Of a DNA stretch of 64,000 nucleotides, positions 11,665-25,962 are shown piece after piece. The notes beneath the pieces are model-generated. The model worked only from the letters and a program-made list of their open reading frames with translations, had not been told where the DNA came from and did no database searches. Source of the DNA: Psococerastis gibbosa (taxonomy: Eukaryota > Arthropoda > Insecta > Psocodea > Psocidae); assembly GCA_963971405.1 (NCBI GenBank), contig OZ020487.1, forward strand, positions 43,063,039 to 43,127,038, read 5' to 3'. Position numbers and translations under genes: made by a program. Position 1 is the first letter of the stretch; each line of letters begins with the position of its first letter.

Positions 11665-11806
11665 GGCGGGGTTTCCACATGCGTCAATGGTCAATGAGAA
11701 ATATGAAATTGGCGTTTGAGCAGACATTAAAGACATACTAAAAATGTCTGCTACCACGTCAATTTCATATTTCTCATTGACCATTGACGTATGTGGAAAC
11801 CCCGCC
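11665..11806. mobile_element. 142-bp MITE
   Basis: Ends GGCGGGGTTTCCACATGCGT and CGTATGTGGAAACCCCGCC, long palindromic arms (CAATGGTCAATGAGAAATAT), flanked by TAA and TTA. Loop contains GCAGACATTAAAGACATACT, as in the MITEs at 22706 and 34618. Confidence 0.85.
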
Positions 11807-12343
11807 TTATATTAATTCGCAATGCTTAAAAAGACACACCAAATAATCTCTAAAATAATAACTTACCGAACATCAGAAGAAACCAGGACACATGTCACCA
11901 TCCACTGGATCACACAAACACTCCATAAGAAACAAACACAACTGCCATACGCGCTTAGGGTGCGTCCGAAGAAGCCCTACCAGATGTAACTTATCTAATA
12001 GGTAACTTATCCAGCGATAATCGTTCGTTTCAAAGCTAATGAAGGCAAATAACTCTACAGCTATATAACAAATATACCATACTAAATTACTAAGTAATAT
12101 CTTTAGAAGTAAGATAAATAAGTAAGAATAATAAATTAACATGTGCAATAGAATAGTCGTTGTCATTAGTCCGCGAGTTACGACTAAAAAATAAAATTTC
12201 TTTATTATTCATTTGTCCAGTAATAAAGTTTCCAGGCTTCCGGTTGGGGGTTGAGAAAGAGGTGACCAAAGTATGCATTTTTTAACCTAACACTAACTTT
12301 ATATAAAAAAAATTAATAAGTTTGTGTTATGATACAGTATTTA

Positions 12344-12819
12344 GGCGGGGATTCCACATACGTCAATAGTCAATAGTAAATATGGTATTGACGGAAATTT
12401 CAATTTTTCATTGATACACTACATTCCACATGTTTTTTCAACTATTGATCACATTTCTTCTATTGACACGTATGCGCCAAATTTTTGAAATTTGTTTGCA
12501 TTTGTTTTTTGAAGTTTTGTTTGTATTTGTTTTCTTCGTACACTTATTATTTTTAATAAAACCTAATAATAGTAGGAAACCCGAAGTAAGATCGACCCTC
12601 ACCGATCTGTTTAATGGATGAAAATTGTTTTATAAACAATAAAATATAAAATGTTTGTACTTAACATATCCCATGACGCCATTTTAGTTTGTTATTGTTT
12701 GCAACGCGTGATTTTACTCTATGATCATTGATCAATTTTAACAATGGCATGGAGTAAAATTAAAATGTCCGTCAATACCATATTTACTATTGGCTATTGA
12801 CGTATGTGGAATCCCCGCC
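12344..12819. mobile_element. 476-bp MITE, TTA target duplication
   Basis: Ends GGCGGGGATTCCACATACGT and ACGTATGTGGAATCCCCGCC, exact TTA on both sides (12341-12343, 12820-12822). Sub-terminal CAATAGTCAATAGTAAATAT mirrors. Inside it shares CCCATGACGCCATTTTAGTT and GATCATTGATCAATTTTAAC with 37117 and 61840. Confidence 0.88.
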
Positions 12820-12822
12820 TTA

Positions 12823-15620
12823 GCATTAAATTCATTACTACATCCAATGATTCGAGAGCAGTTCAATAAATTACGACTTGGTAGTAAAATTTGTTAATTG
12901 CAAAAGTTGAAAATATGTTCCGGAAGGTCGATGATACCAGATATCGTAAATTCTGAATACCGTGCCATCACTAACATTTGCCTCCATAATAACTTTTTCA
13001 TTATCATTAGAAAAAAAGGACATAGCTCTATAGTAGATTTGTTGAATGTAACATGACCCGGTCAGAGGCAACAACTAGACAGTGCAACGGAAACGATTTA
13101 CAGTTAGGATAGCTCCTCATAAATTGTGCCCGTTTCACTGTTTACTACTTGTCTCGAACATGATCATCTTACGTTAATCCAATTATTTTAAACTAAGAAT
13201 TTAACAGAGAACAGCTATGCTCCTCTTTACCGTATGCAATATTCCTTTAGGCTAAGATACCACAACTCTTAGTACTAAAAGGAACCACAGTAACACTTCG
13301 ATACAATTACTGAAGGGAACACAAACCTTAATTTAACAACGAAGAAATAACCTAATTGGCTAACAGTATGACTAATGTGTATAGACGACGAGATGACAGT
13401 TTCAAGACAACTTAAAACGACTTATCATAAAGCTATACTAAGCATGCAATTTAGGACATAACTTAACAGCTAAGTTAGCTGAGCTAACCTCCCTTCTTAC
13501 AGTAGATGCGATTCAAATAAAATTAACCTAAACGAACAGCTTACAGGAGCAAAGAAACAACCACCTCTAGCCCTTAGGTTAACTAGAATCGAAAATGAGA
13601 AAAATTATGTTCAAAGAAGTCAGAAGAATTCTGCTCGACTCCCGCGACCGAACATTTTCCATCTATATATTAAGGGGAATATTTCCAAATTTTTGGAAAA
13701 CAGCACAGAGCTAATTAATTAAATTCTTGTTCCACGGTGGCTTTATTGGCAAAATCACGCTTTGCACACCTGCAGAAATATTTATTTACTTTGATAATAC
13801 GCAATACATTTGTTAATACGAACTATTGTTAATCTATAAAATAATATAATTTAAAACGAATAAGCAGACACTCGCATTTCGGATTTAAGACTTACTTTAT
13901 CGATTTTTATGAATTAATTAACGATAGTTCACAAGACAAAATCTATTGCTTATTATCACAGTTTATATTTTAGTGGTTAAAAGAGCCTTTTTACCAATTT
14001 TACTGCAGACAGAGAAAAAACAAATAAAAAAGCTCTCACCCCATGTTGTTTTTAAAACAATTGGACACCCTTATAGTGTGGACCAAATCTGAGTGCCAAT
14101 TAATTGTCCCAGAAATATCAATGTCATATTGCTTAGAGCTACATAATTGACAAAATGTTCCTCAACATTTTGATACATAGCATGTGGCCACGGTTATATG
14201 AGGCATAGAAAACTAAAGAAAATCTTCAAAGTTTGCACACTTTCCACGCCTTACATAACATAACTGTGGTCAGCAGGTGAAATACATTGTAAATACAGGG
14301 GAACACTTTCTTTTGAGAACTTAATTATAGCTGCACTATCAATATTTTATTTTTAATTTAATTTAAAAAAACGGAGTGGTACACACCGGTATGGTCTTCA
14401 GTGAAAATTAAAATTTGAAAAACATGAGAGAATTTCCCGAACTTAGAGTTCAATCAATTGTTTTTTTGGAGAGCTCGAATATCCCGTCTCTCCCAGCAGA
14501 ACTGCAGTGTAAAATCCGCCTTAGTCCACCGGAACTAATTGAGACTCCCAACCAAATAACGCATTTTACCCTATCCCAAAGCATTAGAATTGTCTGACGG
14601 AGTTACCCTATACGGCCTTCGGAGGCATCGCTGGTAGTATGCACGTATTTGTGTGAGTATGCAATGGGAAGCCTGTCGTAATAAAATAGAATTGATGGCG
14701 CCAAACTATAAGCTAAATATTGCCGAAAGTGGGGAGACGTAGGCGGAAATCTGGCAACCTCGCGATGGGGTGGGAAAATACAAAAAGGAAGCGTTGTAGG
14801 GTTCCTACATAAAAAAGAAACTAGTGTAAAATTGAAAAAAAAAAAATGAACAATTTAACATGCGCAGTAAATTTCTGCATATGTTACTCGCAATCTAAAA
14901 AACTTGCTTTTGACTATATTAGGCTTATGTCGTGTACCACCCGCTTACACGAGGAAACTAGGAAACTACCGCGGGAACATTGAGACTGAGCTCCGGATGT
15001 CGTAACTCAACACCTACTGAGGCGACGGAAGGGGTTATTCGAACACAATTATTGAAATGTTGAATGCTATTAATCTAATTAAAAAATGGGGCCTAATACG
15101 AAACCTTCATACTGTTTTTTTTTTAACCCGTACCGTTTATGTATTGTATCAAAGTAGCATTTCTATAAACGTGTGTTGACAGACTTGGTACAATCCAAGG
15201 TCACTAGTCTAGATTATGTATTTTATTTGTTTAAAAAAATGTATAAGGTTTTAATGACGTGCAGCCAATAAAACGTATTTCGTTGGAAATAAACATTAAT
15301 ATTATACTAAAGGGTTTTCAAGAGTGGCCTATTGAATTTTTAATTTTGCTCAGTTAAAAAAAATTATATCTATGCATATGTATGTTTCAAATGAAATAAT
15401 TTAAGACTATAAATTATTATTAATATTAAAACTAACCGTTAGAAGAATGCCTTAGACACATAAGGTATGACTGATATTCGGTATAAATGTAGTATATTAT
15501 ATACAAGTGTTTATTTGAAACTCTCGTTTCAACAGTTGGGTGTAACAGTTGGGTGGCTTTAAGCCCTTATCTCGCTGTATCTACATTTATTTTAGTCAAT
15601 AGACTATTATTATCAATTAC
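12823..15620. other. no gene recognised
   Basis: AT-rich intergenic DNA. Degenerate bits of the GTGCGAGT repeat near 14640-14665 and 15000-15070. No ORF with a recognisable domain. Confidence 0.45.
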
Positions 15621-15621
15621 T

Positions 15622-15775
15622 AAGCCCACCTAGCGGAGCTGTACGCTCAATTAGGAAGGCCCGGGACCACCTGCTTTACATACCCACCGAAACATGGGCA
15701 GAAAATGTAGCAAGTGTGGGACTCGCAACCAACAACCTTTCGGATGAAAGTCAGAGACCGTACCACTGCTATACA
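15622..15775 (-). repeat. tRNA-derived SINE, truncated and diverged
   Basis: Matches the SINE at 35388-35606: GCCCACCTAGCGGAG, GGCCCGGGACCACCTGCTTT, AACAACCTTTCGGATGAAAG, then CCGTACCACTGC. Several substitutions from the better copies. Confidence 0.75.
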
Positions 15776-16656
15776 TTCCTAATATTATTCCATAATGCGG
15801 AGAGCTTAAAAATTGTATTTTTGAGGGATTTTATAAGAAAAATTCATTTAAGAAACAATAAGCTTGCATATGTGTTTAAAAACTTTGAAGCCAAATTACG
15901 AAAAGCCTGCACAAAACTGCTTGGCCTACGTAGGAAAATCACAAATTTCTTCCTCATTGCTTTATTTAAAATTAATTTTTCAGTATGTTCGTGTTCAAAA
16001 TAGAAGTTGCTTATTTAGGTTATAATGACTCCTTCCTACATCACTTCTGGAAAGAAACGATACGAACAAATTCCAAATTGTCGAAAAAAAACACCGTGGC
16101 AGGGCAGGACTGATAGAGGATATAAGATTCTCTCTCTTGACTGCTGTTCTATATAGGATGTTGTGATCAGCAACATACCCGGCAGCCGCGTTTTCCCCTG
16201 CCAGTGAAGGTTGAGTTGGACCAGAGCGGGCCAAATATTTTAGTTAGTCTCGAACCTCGGCCTCCACTTCATAGTCTACTTCTCTAGCAACTGTACTATT
16301 CATGACCATGCATCAATTTTCAAAAACCGAATTGCTAGGGGGGGGGGATCTAAATCGTGTTTTAATTTTAAAATTTTCGAGTAAATATAAAATTAAGTTT
16401 CAGTCAAAGGCATTCCTTCTAACGAAGAAAAGGTATTATAAAAGAATGAGGCGTTAATCACGTTGAGCTTTTTTTAATGAGTCTATACTGAACTCTATGC
16501 CCCTAAATCTACTTCAAAGATATTTCACATGAAACAAATTTTTTTTAAAAAAAACCAAACCTTAACTTTTACGATTATACATAGTTGATTACACATTACA
16601 ATGTTTACGGGTAAGATTAAATGTAAGGCGACATTGACAAAGTTTTTATTTAACAA

Positions 16657-16784
16657 CTAAGAACGCTTAGATTTATGTACTCATCATATAAGAGGTAGAT
16701 TTCAAAAAAACGCGCGCTGGCAACTATCGTACTAAAGCTGCTACGATTAAGAAAAATCCCCTCTTAACCTAAGCGTTCTTAATA
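16657..16784. mobile_element. small inverted-repeat element
   Basis: CTAAGAACGCTTAG near 16657 and CCTAAGCGTTCTTA near 16768 are inverted repeats about 100 bp apart. No clear target duplication; may be a decayed MITE. Confidence 0.45.
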
Positions 16785-19700
16785 ATTTTTAAAAAATAAT
16801 ATGGTACACATAAAATTTTGGTTAGTTTTAGTTTTCTAACGCTATCATTAAACATTCACTTAAACAGAGATACTAAAGTGGCACGTTGTGTTTTCTATAG
16901 GGGAAAATTTATCTTACTACAATGGGGAAAATAGAACGCAGTATTTTTATGCCTACGTATGTTAAGAACATTCATGTCCACTTAGATTAAAGACAGGATT
17001 TTATAACGACTATAGTTAAAAATGGTAGGATAAAAATTGGGCCACATGATCACGAATACAAAATCTAGGATGCAAAAAATCATGTTTTTTTTTAATATTA
17101 AGAAAGTTTAACCTAAACCTTAAACAATAGTAACAACGGAGGCTTATTGTATAAACGACGAAAACTATTTTCAGAAACTGGCATTATTATCGTTATTTAT
17201 CAGGTATTTCCATTCTAAAAATTATTAAGAACGATAAGCTACGACATATACTCTAAAAGCATCGGGGAAAGGGTGACATAGATGAGTGATGATTTCGTTT
17301 CTATTATCATTACTGAACATAATCTAAATTAAGACATAAATACGGTTGATTATTTGTTTTCTTCTATCAGAAACAGTAATAAATTTAATACTAATAACAG
17401 TTAACAGTTCCTTTCTGCATTTTTTAGATCTTATTAGTATAGGATTAATCCTACATCACAACTGGCTAAGTCAATTAAAATTAGTATCCTTATAAATTTC
17501 TATACGGCGATTTTGTACAGTATGTAGAATACCCAAACTCAAGTGAGCCCCATGGAAACTAGATTTAAGTAACTATTATTATATGTTCCTCGTTAATTTA
17601 AACTATTCAGTCGGAATATAAATAAATTATTTTAAAATTATGTTACAGATTAACTACCTGCCCATAGTCATTAATAGCCATTCGGTGCATTACTACTCTC
17701 CCTATAGCATATAAACATGATAGACCGCGTTCGCGATACTTCCGATAGTTTATCTTATAGATAACCACAGGCAACTGACAGTTATAGAAACTTTCAGTTG
17801 CACTTCCTGTTACGGCAAGCACAATTTAATCAGACCCGGGAGTACTTCTGAAATGCTACCAAGCCCGGTTCCCATCATCACTTGAAAGTCTCCTGTAAGG
17901 AATACAACATGGCACCGCCATGCATTGGTATATATGGCGTATTCCTTACCGTAACCTTGCAAGCTATGTTGAGACTGGGTAAGTGTTCGTCTAAAATACC
18001 CACAAAAAGAACTCAATAAAATGATTAATGGTGTTATTTAATTTTATTAATATTTACACACGGGACTCTTTCGAGTATATATGCGCATAGCGGGTGTTAT
18101 CTCCAAACCGTAAGTACAACAAAAGTTTAAATAGAATATAAATACTAAGTTATAAGCTGTACAACTCATCACTCATCGGCTAAATCCCAAGTCTAATACG
18201 TTAAATTTAAGAGTGGCTTGGTCACTCTCCGACCAAAACATGAAAACACTAAGCGTAAAAACAGGGGGAAACTGCCGGTTAATGTTTCTACTGTTTACAG
18301 CTTCCACCCTGTTTATCATACTATAAGGTACATTCTACTAAGCAGCCTAAAGTTAAATCAATCTTGTAATTGTATGGATTTTAATCTAATATATCTCAGA
18401 TTCTCAGTAGTTATGCACCGGTCAGGCTTATCTAATTAATACAGGCGGGCCGTTAACTAAGATAAGAGGTCAAAATCCGTCAAATGAAACCCTCGATTAA
18501 ATATTAGCTCAAAGCTCTCCAACAAAGATATAAAAATATTACTCTTAAGCAGTAAATAAAAACGTCAGGGCTAGAGCGCTAAATGCATTTCTTTCAAATG
18601 CCTGAACACAGATTTCGGTTGAGAGCAAACTTAGCCCCTCTTGCAAAAAGTCAAATATATCCTGCAATATCTATTGTAGCGCCATAAATGATAAGTCATA
18701 CAGTAGAAAAAATGTTCATCTACATTTCGATTATCATTATGCGGCCGTCAGTAACACAGATCGGCCACAGTTGTTAAACTTGTTTTGTAAAAAGTAATGG
18801 CGACCCAGGTCAGGCCAAAAGATTTCCAATATTGCAGCCAGTTATTGGCGTCAGCGACGGTTACATACTATGTGCCAAAATGTATAAAAAGTGGGGCTAC
18901 ATTTGCTCTTAAGCTTATGAGTGCATTCGAACTACCTAGGATTCAGTATACGGTAGACTATTTGCCAAATACCTAATTGCGGTAAACCATCAGCGACAAT
19001 GGTTGCTATTGCTTACCATTTTTGACGCTCAATGGAATTAAATCACTGCAACAATAATCCAGTAAACTTTATCATACGCACTTCGAACGCTCCTTTAGTC
19101 ACTTATGTACCCCCTACTCACGAGTAGTCTAATCTGCTCCCCGGAGTATTTTATCAATCACTACTTACAGACTTACTGGTCAGCGCGTCACCTAATGGTT
19201 CAACAGCCAAGTGTCGGCGTCGGCTAGTAAGTTTTTTTCTATCGATAAGAGGGAGTACGATTCTACTCATAACAGTGTTAAGCTAAGCATAAGAATGTGC
19301 GGTTTAGCGGGAGAACGAGAAGGTACGAAAATCAAACGACGCAAGAACGGGAAAAAAAGATTGAAGTAGAGTTCTACGTAGAAGAGTAGGGGATATTTTT
19401 GAATCCTGCCACGACGAACTTCCATCAAACAGAGCAGCCATTGGACGCTTCCAAGCAACTACAAATCCCGTCGCTACCGCAAAGCGTGATCTGATTCTTT
19501 AACCAAAGACGTGGCACCAGAAATTCAAATAACCGGCCGGAACGAACCCGTACATGCTTTTCTATTTATCAATTAGTACTATAGGTAGACAAATATGACA
19601 TCGATGAAATTCATATATATGATTGGAAGCGAATGACCCTTCCATACTTTACAGAACTCTAGAATGAAGCAGAGGCCATATCTCTACCCTTGCCAGCCAA

Positions 19701-19804
19701 ACAATGATAACATTCATCGATAGCCCAAGATCAAGTCTATCCACAAAAAGAATCATAAGGGTTCAGCTTGGGAATAAAAGACGGATTTTTTAATATACCA
19801 GCGA
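16785..19804. other. no gene recognised
   Basis: AT-rich intergenic sequence. One short repeat copy at 17878-17930 and a decayed AACCGG..TTTATCAATTAGTA end of the AATTGGAAAGC family at about 19530-19580. Confidence 0.45.
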
Positions 19805-20304
19805 CCCGATCATGGCGATTTTAATCCGGAGAGCAATATAATACCATGTCACATGATGGTATTAACTCAATTGTTTAAAATAAATGAACAGCAAATTTCA
19901 GAATTATTCAAATTGTGATGCTGGCAATACTGAAGAACTGAACTGATGCGACGTTGCCGTAGCCGATATAAATAGCAAAATGTAAACATATCGCCCTAGA
20001 AATAATCATTAAAATGAAAGTTTTAATTTTGAAATATTAATAAATATTATAAATATATAAGAATTATAAATAATTTGTCTTAGAAATCTAAGGCAGAAAA
20101 AATTCAGAAACTCAACAAAAATATAGCTGAAGATCATTTAAATAGGCAATTTTAATTTTCCGCGATTAGCACTCTTGCGACGATTACCAACATCAAAATT
20201 AAAAAATTCTGACATTTGTTGTGATTTATTTTAAACAATTGAATTAATACCATTGCGAGACATGGTATTATATTACCCCCGGGATTAAAATCGCCATGAT
20301 CGGG
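19805..20304. mobile_element. 500-bp fold-back/MITE (GGCGATTTTAATCC ends)
   Basis: A 23-bp perfect terminal inverted repeat starting CCCGATCATGGCGATTTTAA and ending at 20304, with a second mirrored block (AATACCATG..CATGGTATT). The inside (CTCTTGCGACGATTACCAAC) recurs at 56360-56385. No ORF. Confidence 0.85.
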
Positions 20305-20492
20305 CCGCAGCAATTAAAGTGTAAACAAAAGAGACGGAAGTGAAGAGACTTTTTCAAATGCATAAGGCAGAAGAGATTATATAACATACATCAATGTTCT
20401 CGTGGCTAAAGCCTGCGTGCGCCATATTTCTAACTATGGGAGTAACATCACAGAGTTTCTACAATAACGACTAACTAGTAAGCTACTAGTTA

Positions 20493-20559
20493 GGCGTTTA
20501 TTCCTCCTACGTCAACAGTCAATAGTAAATGTGGTATTGACGTAGGTGGAATAAGCGCC
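20493..20559. mobile_element. 67-bp mini-MITE
   Basis: GGCGTTTATTCCTCCTACGT and ACGTAGGTGGAATAAGCGCC, with CAACAGTCAATAGTAAATGT between. It looks like a core deletion product of the 12344-type element. Left flank TTA; right flank does not match. Confidence 0.7.
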
Positions 20560-22702
20560 ATATGAACCTAAGAGTGCTTAGTCACTTATACTCAAGATTG
20601 ACTGTCGATAGTAGCCAGACTTTAAAGCAACCAAGACCAGGGACAATGTTATAATCATAAACGACCACTCTTTTGGAACAAAACCCCTGAACCTTGGAAG
20701 ACACTGCCCGGATCTAGCAGACTGGTAAAAATTCCGTGTCAACAAATAAACCTCATGTTTCAGTCAGAAAAATGCCGCAGTGTTTTATAAAATCGAGCAA
20801 CCACAAAAGCAATCACATCTAGACATCACCTCATCAATACTTGAAACTGTTTTTTTTTTTTACTTAAAAATATCTAAATGTCCTTACGAATTATAGCATT
20901 TCTTTTGTTTTAAACTAATTTTACATTTTGAGCAAGGATAATAAAAACTCTATTTAAGGCCTTCGTTTATATAAAGTTAAAAGTAATTTATAGTAGGACT
21001 TGGGGACTCTATATATTTTAGTACTTTTCATAATGTTATACGAGATCAAGATTACTTAATTAAAATGAAAAATATTTAACAGTCGCGTAAATTTGGTGCA
21101 GATCTTACCCGATTTAAAACGACTAATATTCTCTTACATTCTAACAAGTTTCAACCTATAGATATCAATTTGTACCATTGTTTTTCTGTACATATACGAA
21201 AAAAGGATAACAGCTTAAATAAATAACGTGTTTACCTTAGGGAATACTCAGTCCACATGTATAAACTAGCAATAATCGTCAATTGGACATATCTACTACT
21301 TAACTTATATATTGGTCTAAGCTAGTTCCTTTCAGAAGGACGTTTTTAACGGTAAATCCCACCATCTTCGAAATGCTCTCGGTAAACGTCCCTACACGTA
21401 AACACTAGCACAGTTACGATTACTTAAGGTTCTGGAAAGCTTTATACAAGTAGTTGGCAAGTGTACTTATGCGAAAGTTTGCCCCAAGGAGCGTATGCCA
21501 AGACATTTCCAAAGATGGTGAGATTCACCCTAAATTAATATGTTAAAAAATAATTTGGCTAATTGGTGTATACACTGATTATTTATTAATAATTAGAAGC
21601 GTAAATCAGGATTTAACTAACAATAATATTATACAGTCAGTGCAACACCCGTTTACATTAATTATACGTTATTCTGTAACTTAAAGATCAAAGCGCTATA
21701 GTAATTTTTAATTACACATTTGAGATGAATACACCTCCTTACTCCAGGACCAAAAATTTACACCCTGTACTTGTTTACTTAAAAAATGTTGTAACTGGTT
21801 TCAAGTATTGATGGGAATGTTTAAAATACGTTCTTTATCAGTTCGCCGAAACTATTACCCTACTGATTGCCAAGCCCTATCCGATAGCTACGTTGTGTCA
21901 AAATATTTTTACACCTACACCTGTCCAGTTAAAATATTGTAAAGTTTTTGCGCAGAATCCTATATGTACTGTACCTTAGAGGGGTGTTTTCTCACGTGAA
22001 TCAGAGATCGAAAAATAAACCAACAAAGAAACGACAAAATGGCGCCAAAAAATTAGGTGGAATATTCACCGTTCAATTGGTACCATCTATCCGCCAACAC
22101 TATAACTCCGACATGATTAATCGATATTTTTCGTCTAGAAAACTTCTTCGTTTATTTTTGACCCAACCAATCGGGAAAAAAGTGATGTCACGTGATCTCT
22201 AAATGGCTCCATGCTGAGCAGACATGTTGGAATTTCCACACGAAAGACGGCTATTAGTTGTTGTTTTTTTTCAAACACACCATCCAAGTGAATCAACTAA
22301 TTTGCGCCAAAATCAACCTTCCAACAGATTGTACTAACATCGGAGGTACTATACTAAACCTCCACTTAAGTGTCGTTTTAACACCTTGTTCCTACTATAT
22401 AGGAAACCGCCATGAGACGTAGAACTTTTAACTATGAAAAAATACTAACGCCGCGCCATAACTTGCAACGTTCTACGAAACATTATAAAACAATCAATTA
22501 TGTAGATAGTTTAGTTTATTTAGTATTTAGGTTTACGACATTGTACTCTGCAACGATAAATATAGACTAATTTGACGTCTTAATTAATCAGGTATTCTAT
22601 GTAACCCGCCTTTCGTTACGTACAGGATTGTCATGCATGGACACACACACACCATGTGGCAGGATATTTCGGCACGATTTCACAATCGCTGTGAACCGCC
22701 CT
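20560..22702. other. no gene recognised
   Basis: AT-rich intergenic DNA; the 84-codon frame at 21948-22202 has no recognisable domain. Confidence 0.45.
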
Positions 22703-22705
22703 TAA

Positions 22706-22867
22706 GGCGGGTATTCCACATACGTCAATCGTCAATGAAAAATTGAAAAATGACGTAACAATGACGTAAATGGACGTTGTAGCAGAATTTTTAGTATGTC
22801 TTTAATGTCTGCTAAAACGTCATTTATCAATTTTTCATTGACGATTGACGTATGTGGAATACCCGCC
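22706..22867. mobile_element. 162-bp MITE, TAA target duplication
   Basis: GGCGGGTATTCCACATACGT and ACGTATGTGGAATACCCGCC, exact TAA on both sides (22703-22705, 22868-22870). Arms CAATCGTCAATGAAAAATTG are near perfect. Same length (162 bp) and core as 34618-34779. Confidence 0.92.
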
Positions 22868-23234
22868 TAAACTATTAAGGCTCGGAAACCAAAGCCGGAT
22901 ACATCATATTTTAAATCATTAACTACAGCTTCATCATTATCATTAACTACAGCTTCAATAATATTGTAGTCCAATATCACCGTGTTGACATAAAGAAAAC
23001 TGCGTATTTTTTCTAATAAAATACACTAAAACATATACTATTTAATTAAAGCTGTATGGTAGGTAATTAATTATCTAAAATATGTTGTATCCGAGTTTGA
23101 TGTTCGACCCTTGATAATAATTAATACTATCCTAAAACTACAAGATTAAATAAATAAAATAGCTCCTGATAGTGAAAGTGGATTAATTATCAAAACTTGA
23201 ATTTTGTAAACTCTGACATGTTTATACTTTTACG

Positions 23235-23852
23235 CTTAAGAGTGTACAGCCCGTAGGAAATTGGCAGCCCGAAATTTAATACATTTTATTTATTTCATTA
23301 ACTAAGCATGTTATTAAAGATTTGGCTCATCAAAGTTATAGAAGACTACTTCATGCATCATATAAGTAAGTAAAAGTAAGTAAAAATGTATTCCTCCAAC
23401 AGAATATTTTCATTGATACCAATTTTCAATGCAAAGACAATACAATATAAGTCCATAAGAATAAGACTGCTTGATAGGCCATCCACCCTGTGCAATGAGA
23501 AACTCGTGTTTGCACGGATGGATGGCAGGACAAAGAAAAGAAATCAATGAGAATTGAAAAGAATTGCGGAGAGCCCCCACACTATAAGAATTTAAGATAT
23601 TTTTCATTTTCGAAATTTTAGTTTTTTCAGAAACATGCAAATATTTTATAAACAATAACTTTTCACGTATTAACGATTTTATAATAAAAAAAAAAAACTA
23701 CAATTTCGAAAACTAAAATACCTTATTATATGATGCATAAAGTAGTTTTCTACAACTTTGATGAGCCAAATCTTTAATAACATGCTTAGTTAATGAAATA
23801 AAAAGTATTAAATTTCGTGCTGCCACTTTCCTACGGGCTGTACACTCTTAAG
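23235..23852. mobile_element. 618-bp fold-back element
   Basis: Perfect outer arms CTTAAGAGTGTACAGCCCGT against ACGGGCTGTACACTCTTAAG, continuing through GGAAATTGGCAGC and the AAGCATGTTATTAAAGATTT block. About 225 bp of unrelated sequence (23370-23590) interrupts the left arm. Confidence 0.88.
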
Positions 23853-25962
23853 TTGCGCGGCTATCTGCCAAACATGAAAGGGCCCTTAGACACGTCAACA
23901 GCAACATGTGAGAACGGATCGGGTCTCATGTAGTGTTACTTTGTTAAGTATCTACCCTTGCTATATATTTTTTATTTCTTATGATTATTTTTGCACCCTT
24001 GGTACTACAGTTCGTTTTTACGCTTTGAATTGAATGAAAAATGTAATTTTTAGCATGGTCATTTGAAGTGGGCACAAATCGCTCATGCACGAGAAAAGTG
24101 GCAAATTTCTAGATATTGCCTTTTGAGATAATTCAAATTTTAGTTCTGACCATTTTTTAGTTTTTTCTTGTAGTACTATCGAGGTACTTAATACTTTTGA
24201 GATGTGACAGCTTACTTGAAAGAGAAGTGTAATTACCACGTCAACGCATGGAGCACATTCCTAATTATGTCAGTATTGCCAAACCCGAAGTAGTCAAACT
24301 TGACGATGGATCAGTGACAAAACGCAATCTTATGGAAACAAATAATGGAATAGAACAGAAAGGTCCTGACATATGTATCAAATGCTTAGCTTATAATTCG
24401 CTAACACATGAGTTTATTATTTATTTTATTTAAGTTGACTTTAACATGGCAGGCTAAATTTAAAATCATTTCTAGATAGGGAGGGAAGATCAGAACACAG
24501 ATTTAAATCTCCGAGACTACGAATGAGCCAAGTCCTGTCTTTAGCGGGAACAAAGAAGCTAAAAGACTGGTACCGAATGTGATATTTTAGAACAAAGGTG
24601 GTCTGAAAAACTGATGCCAAGATTTTGGCAACTTACAAAGACACATGAATGTCAAACTAGACGCCACGTAGCTTGGTTGCCGTCAGGCAGACGGATCCAT
24701 TTAGCGATTCAATTTTTGTAAATATATTTTAAAAAAAAAATGAAACGTTTGCAGTCTAATCCGCCTTCAGCAATGCAGAATACCATTCGCTCTGTTGCCC
24801 AACAGTTGCGAGCCCAAGACAGCCTCATGAACCAAATGAGCAGTAAAAATATTTTACGACAATTCAGAGAACGGTTGGCTTGGGCTATAAACCACTGTTT
24901 TTATCGCTATCGCACCTTGTTTCGCCTACACTGCTTCATTTCCCGCCAAGGTTACTACCATTCAGTCTGGCGACCCACTCGCAGGGTGAGAATGAAAAGA
25001 AATTCATCTAAATGGGGGGGTTTCCCGACCTCCAGCAGTCCACTCCAAACAATAAACCACTTCGCTCCATATTCTTCCGACTTAAATACGCTCCCCGTGA
25101 ACATGGCTTACTCTATAATGATATAGCTGATAACAGGAGGTCCAGACAAGCAAGCGGAAGACTCCCAAACATTACATGTTGCCATAGACACATAGCACGT
25201 TAAGTAAGGAAGTCTAGTCGCACTATGCTCGTCGATGACCTCGTGACTATATACAAACATTACTAATTATATTTTTTCAGTTACATTATTATTGACGATC
25301 GTCCATGCAAATTTGCGATGGCAGGCCTCTGCCACGATTTGCTTACTAACGACGGGAAGGGACGATATTTTGACGATTTTACTTTATACTTTCTTGTCAA
25401 TTACTTGCTGATTACTTGTATTGTATAATTTAACAGAAATATATATTTATTAATTTATTTATTATTTAACGCAGCTGACTACTTTGTGGCTAACTAATTT
25501 GGATATGATTTGGAATTTGGAATAATTCTTTCCCCGGCCGAGACTCGGAAGTCATGGTATACGATCACACAACCACTAGACTGCTAGGGTTGTTCATTAC
25601 AAGGGACTGTGCTGTCGGGGAAGGGTGAAAGGCTTTCCTTTCAGTTGGACAATTAATTGAATCGAATATACAGTATAGTGATAGCCATTCGATTCGAGAG
25701 CAGACGGACGTACCGACATCAATCATCGGTATCAATACATAGAAATGGTGAAATAAAATCTATTATTATTCTTTAAACAACAGTTAAGAGAGGATGGTAG
25801 TGTTCTTGTACTAATGTAGTATTGCTGTATGGGGTTAACTAATGTAAATTAAATATTGCTGTGTTCGACATTTATCTATTATCACTACTCTAAAACAACA
25901 ACAAAAATCTTTGGTTCCATCGCTTATTTTATTGTTTGAAGTGGACTGCAGAAAGGCACTCT
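23853..25962. other. no gene recognised
   Basis: Contains a 128-codon open frame (24740-25126), the longest in this half of the window outside repeats, rich in Gln and Arg and without a recognisable motif. Probably a chance frame. Confidence 0.4.

Noticed and set aside
24740-25126. 128-codon open frame on the plus strand
   Set aside because: No recognisable domain, no splice or start context and no neighbouring exons; an overlapping frame is also open, which suggests chance.
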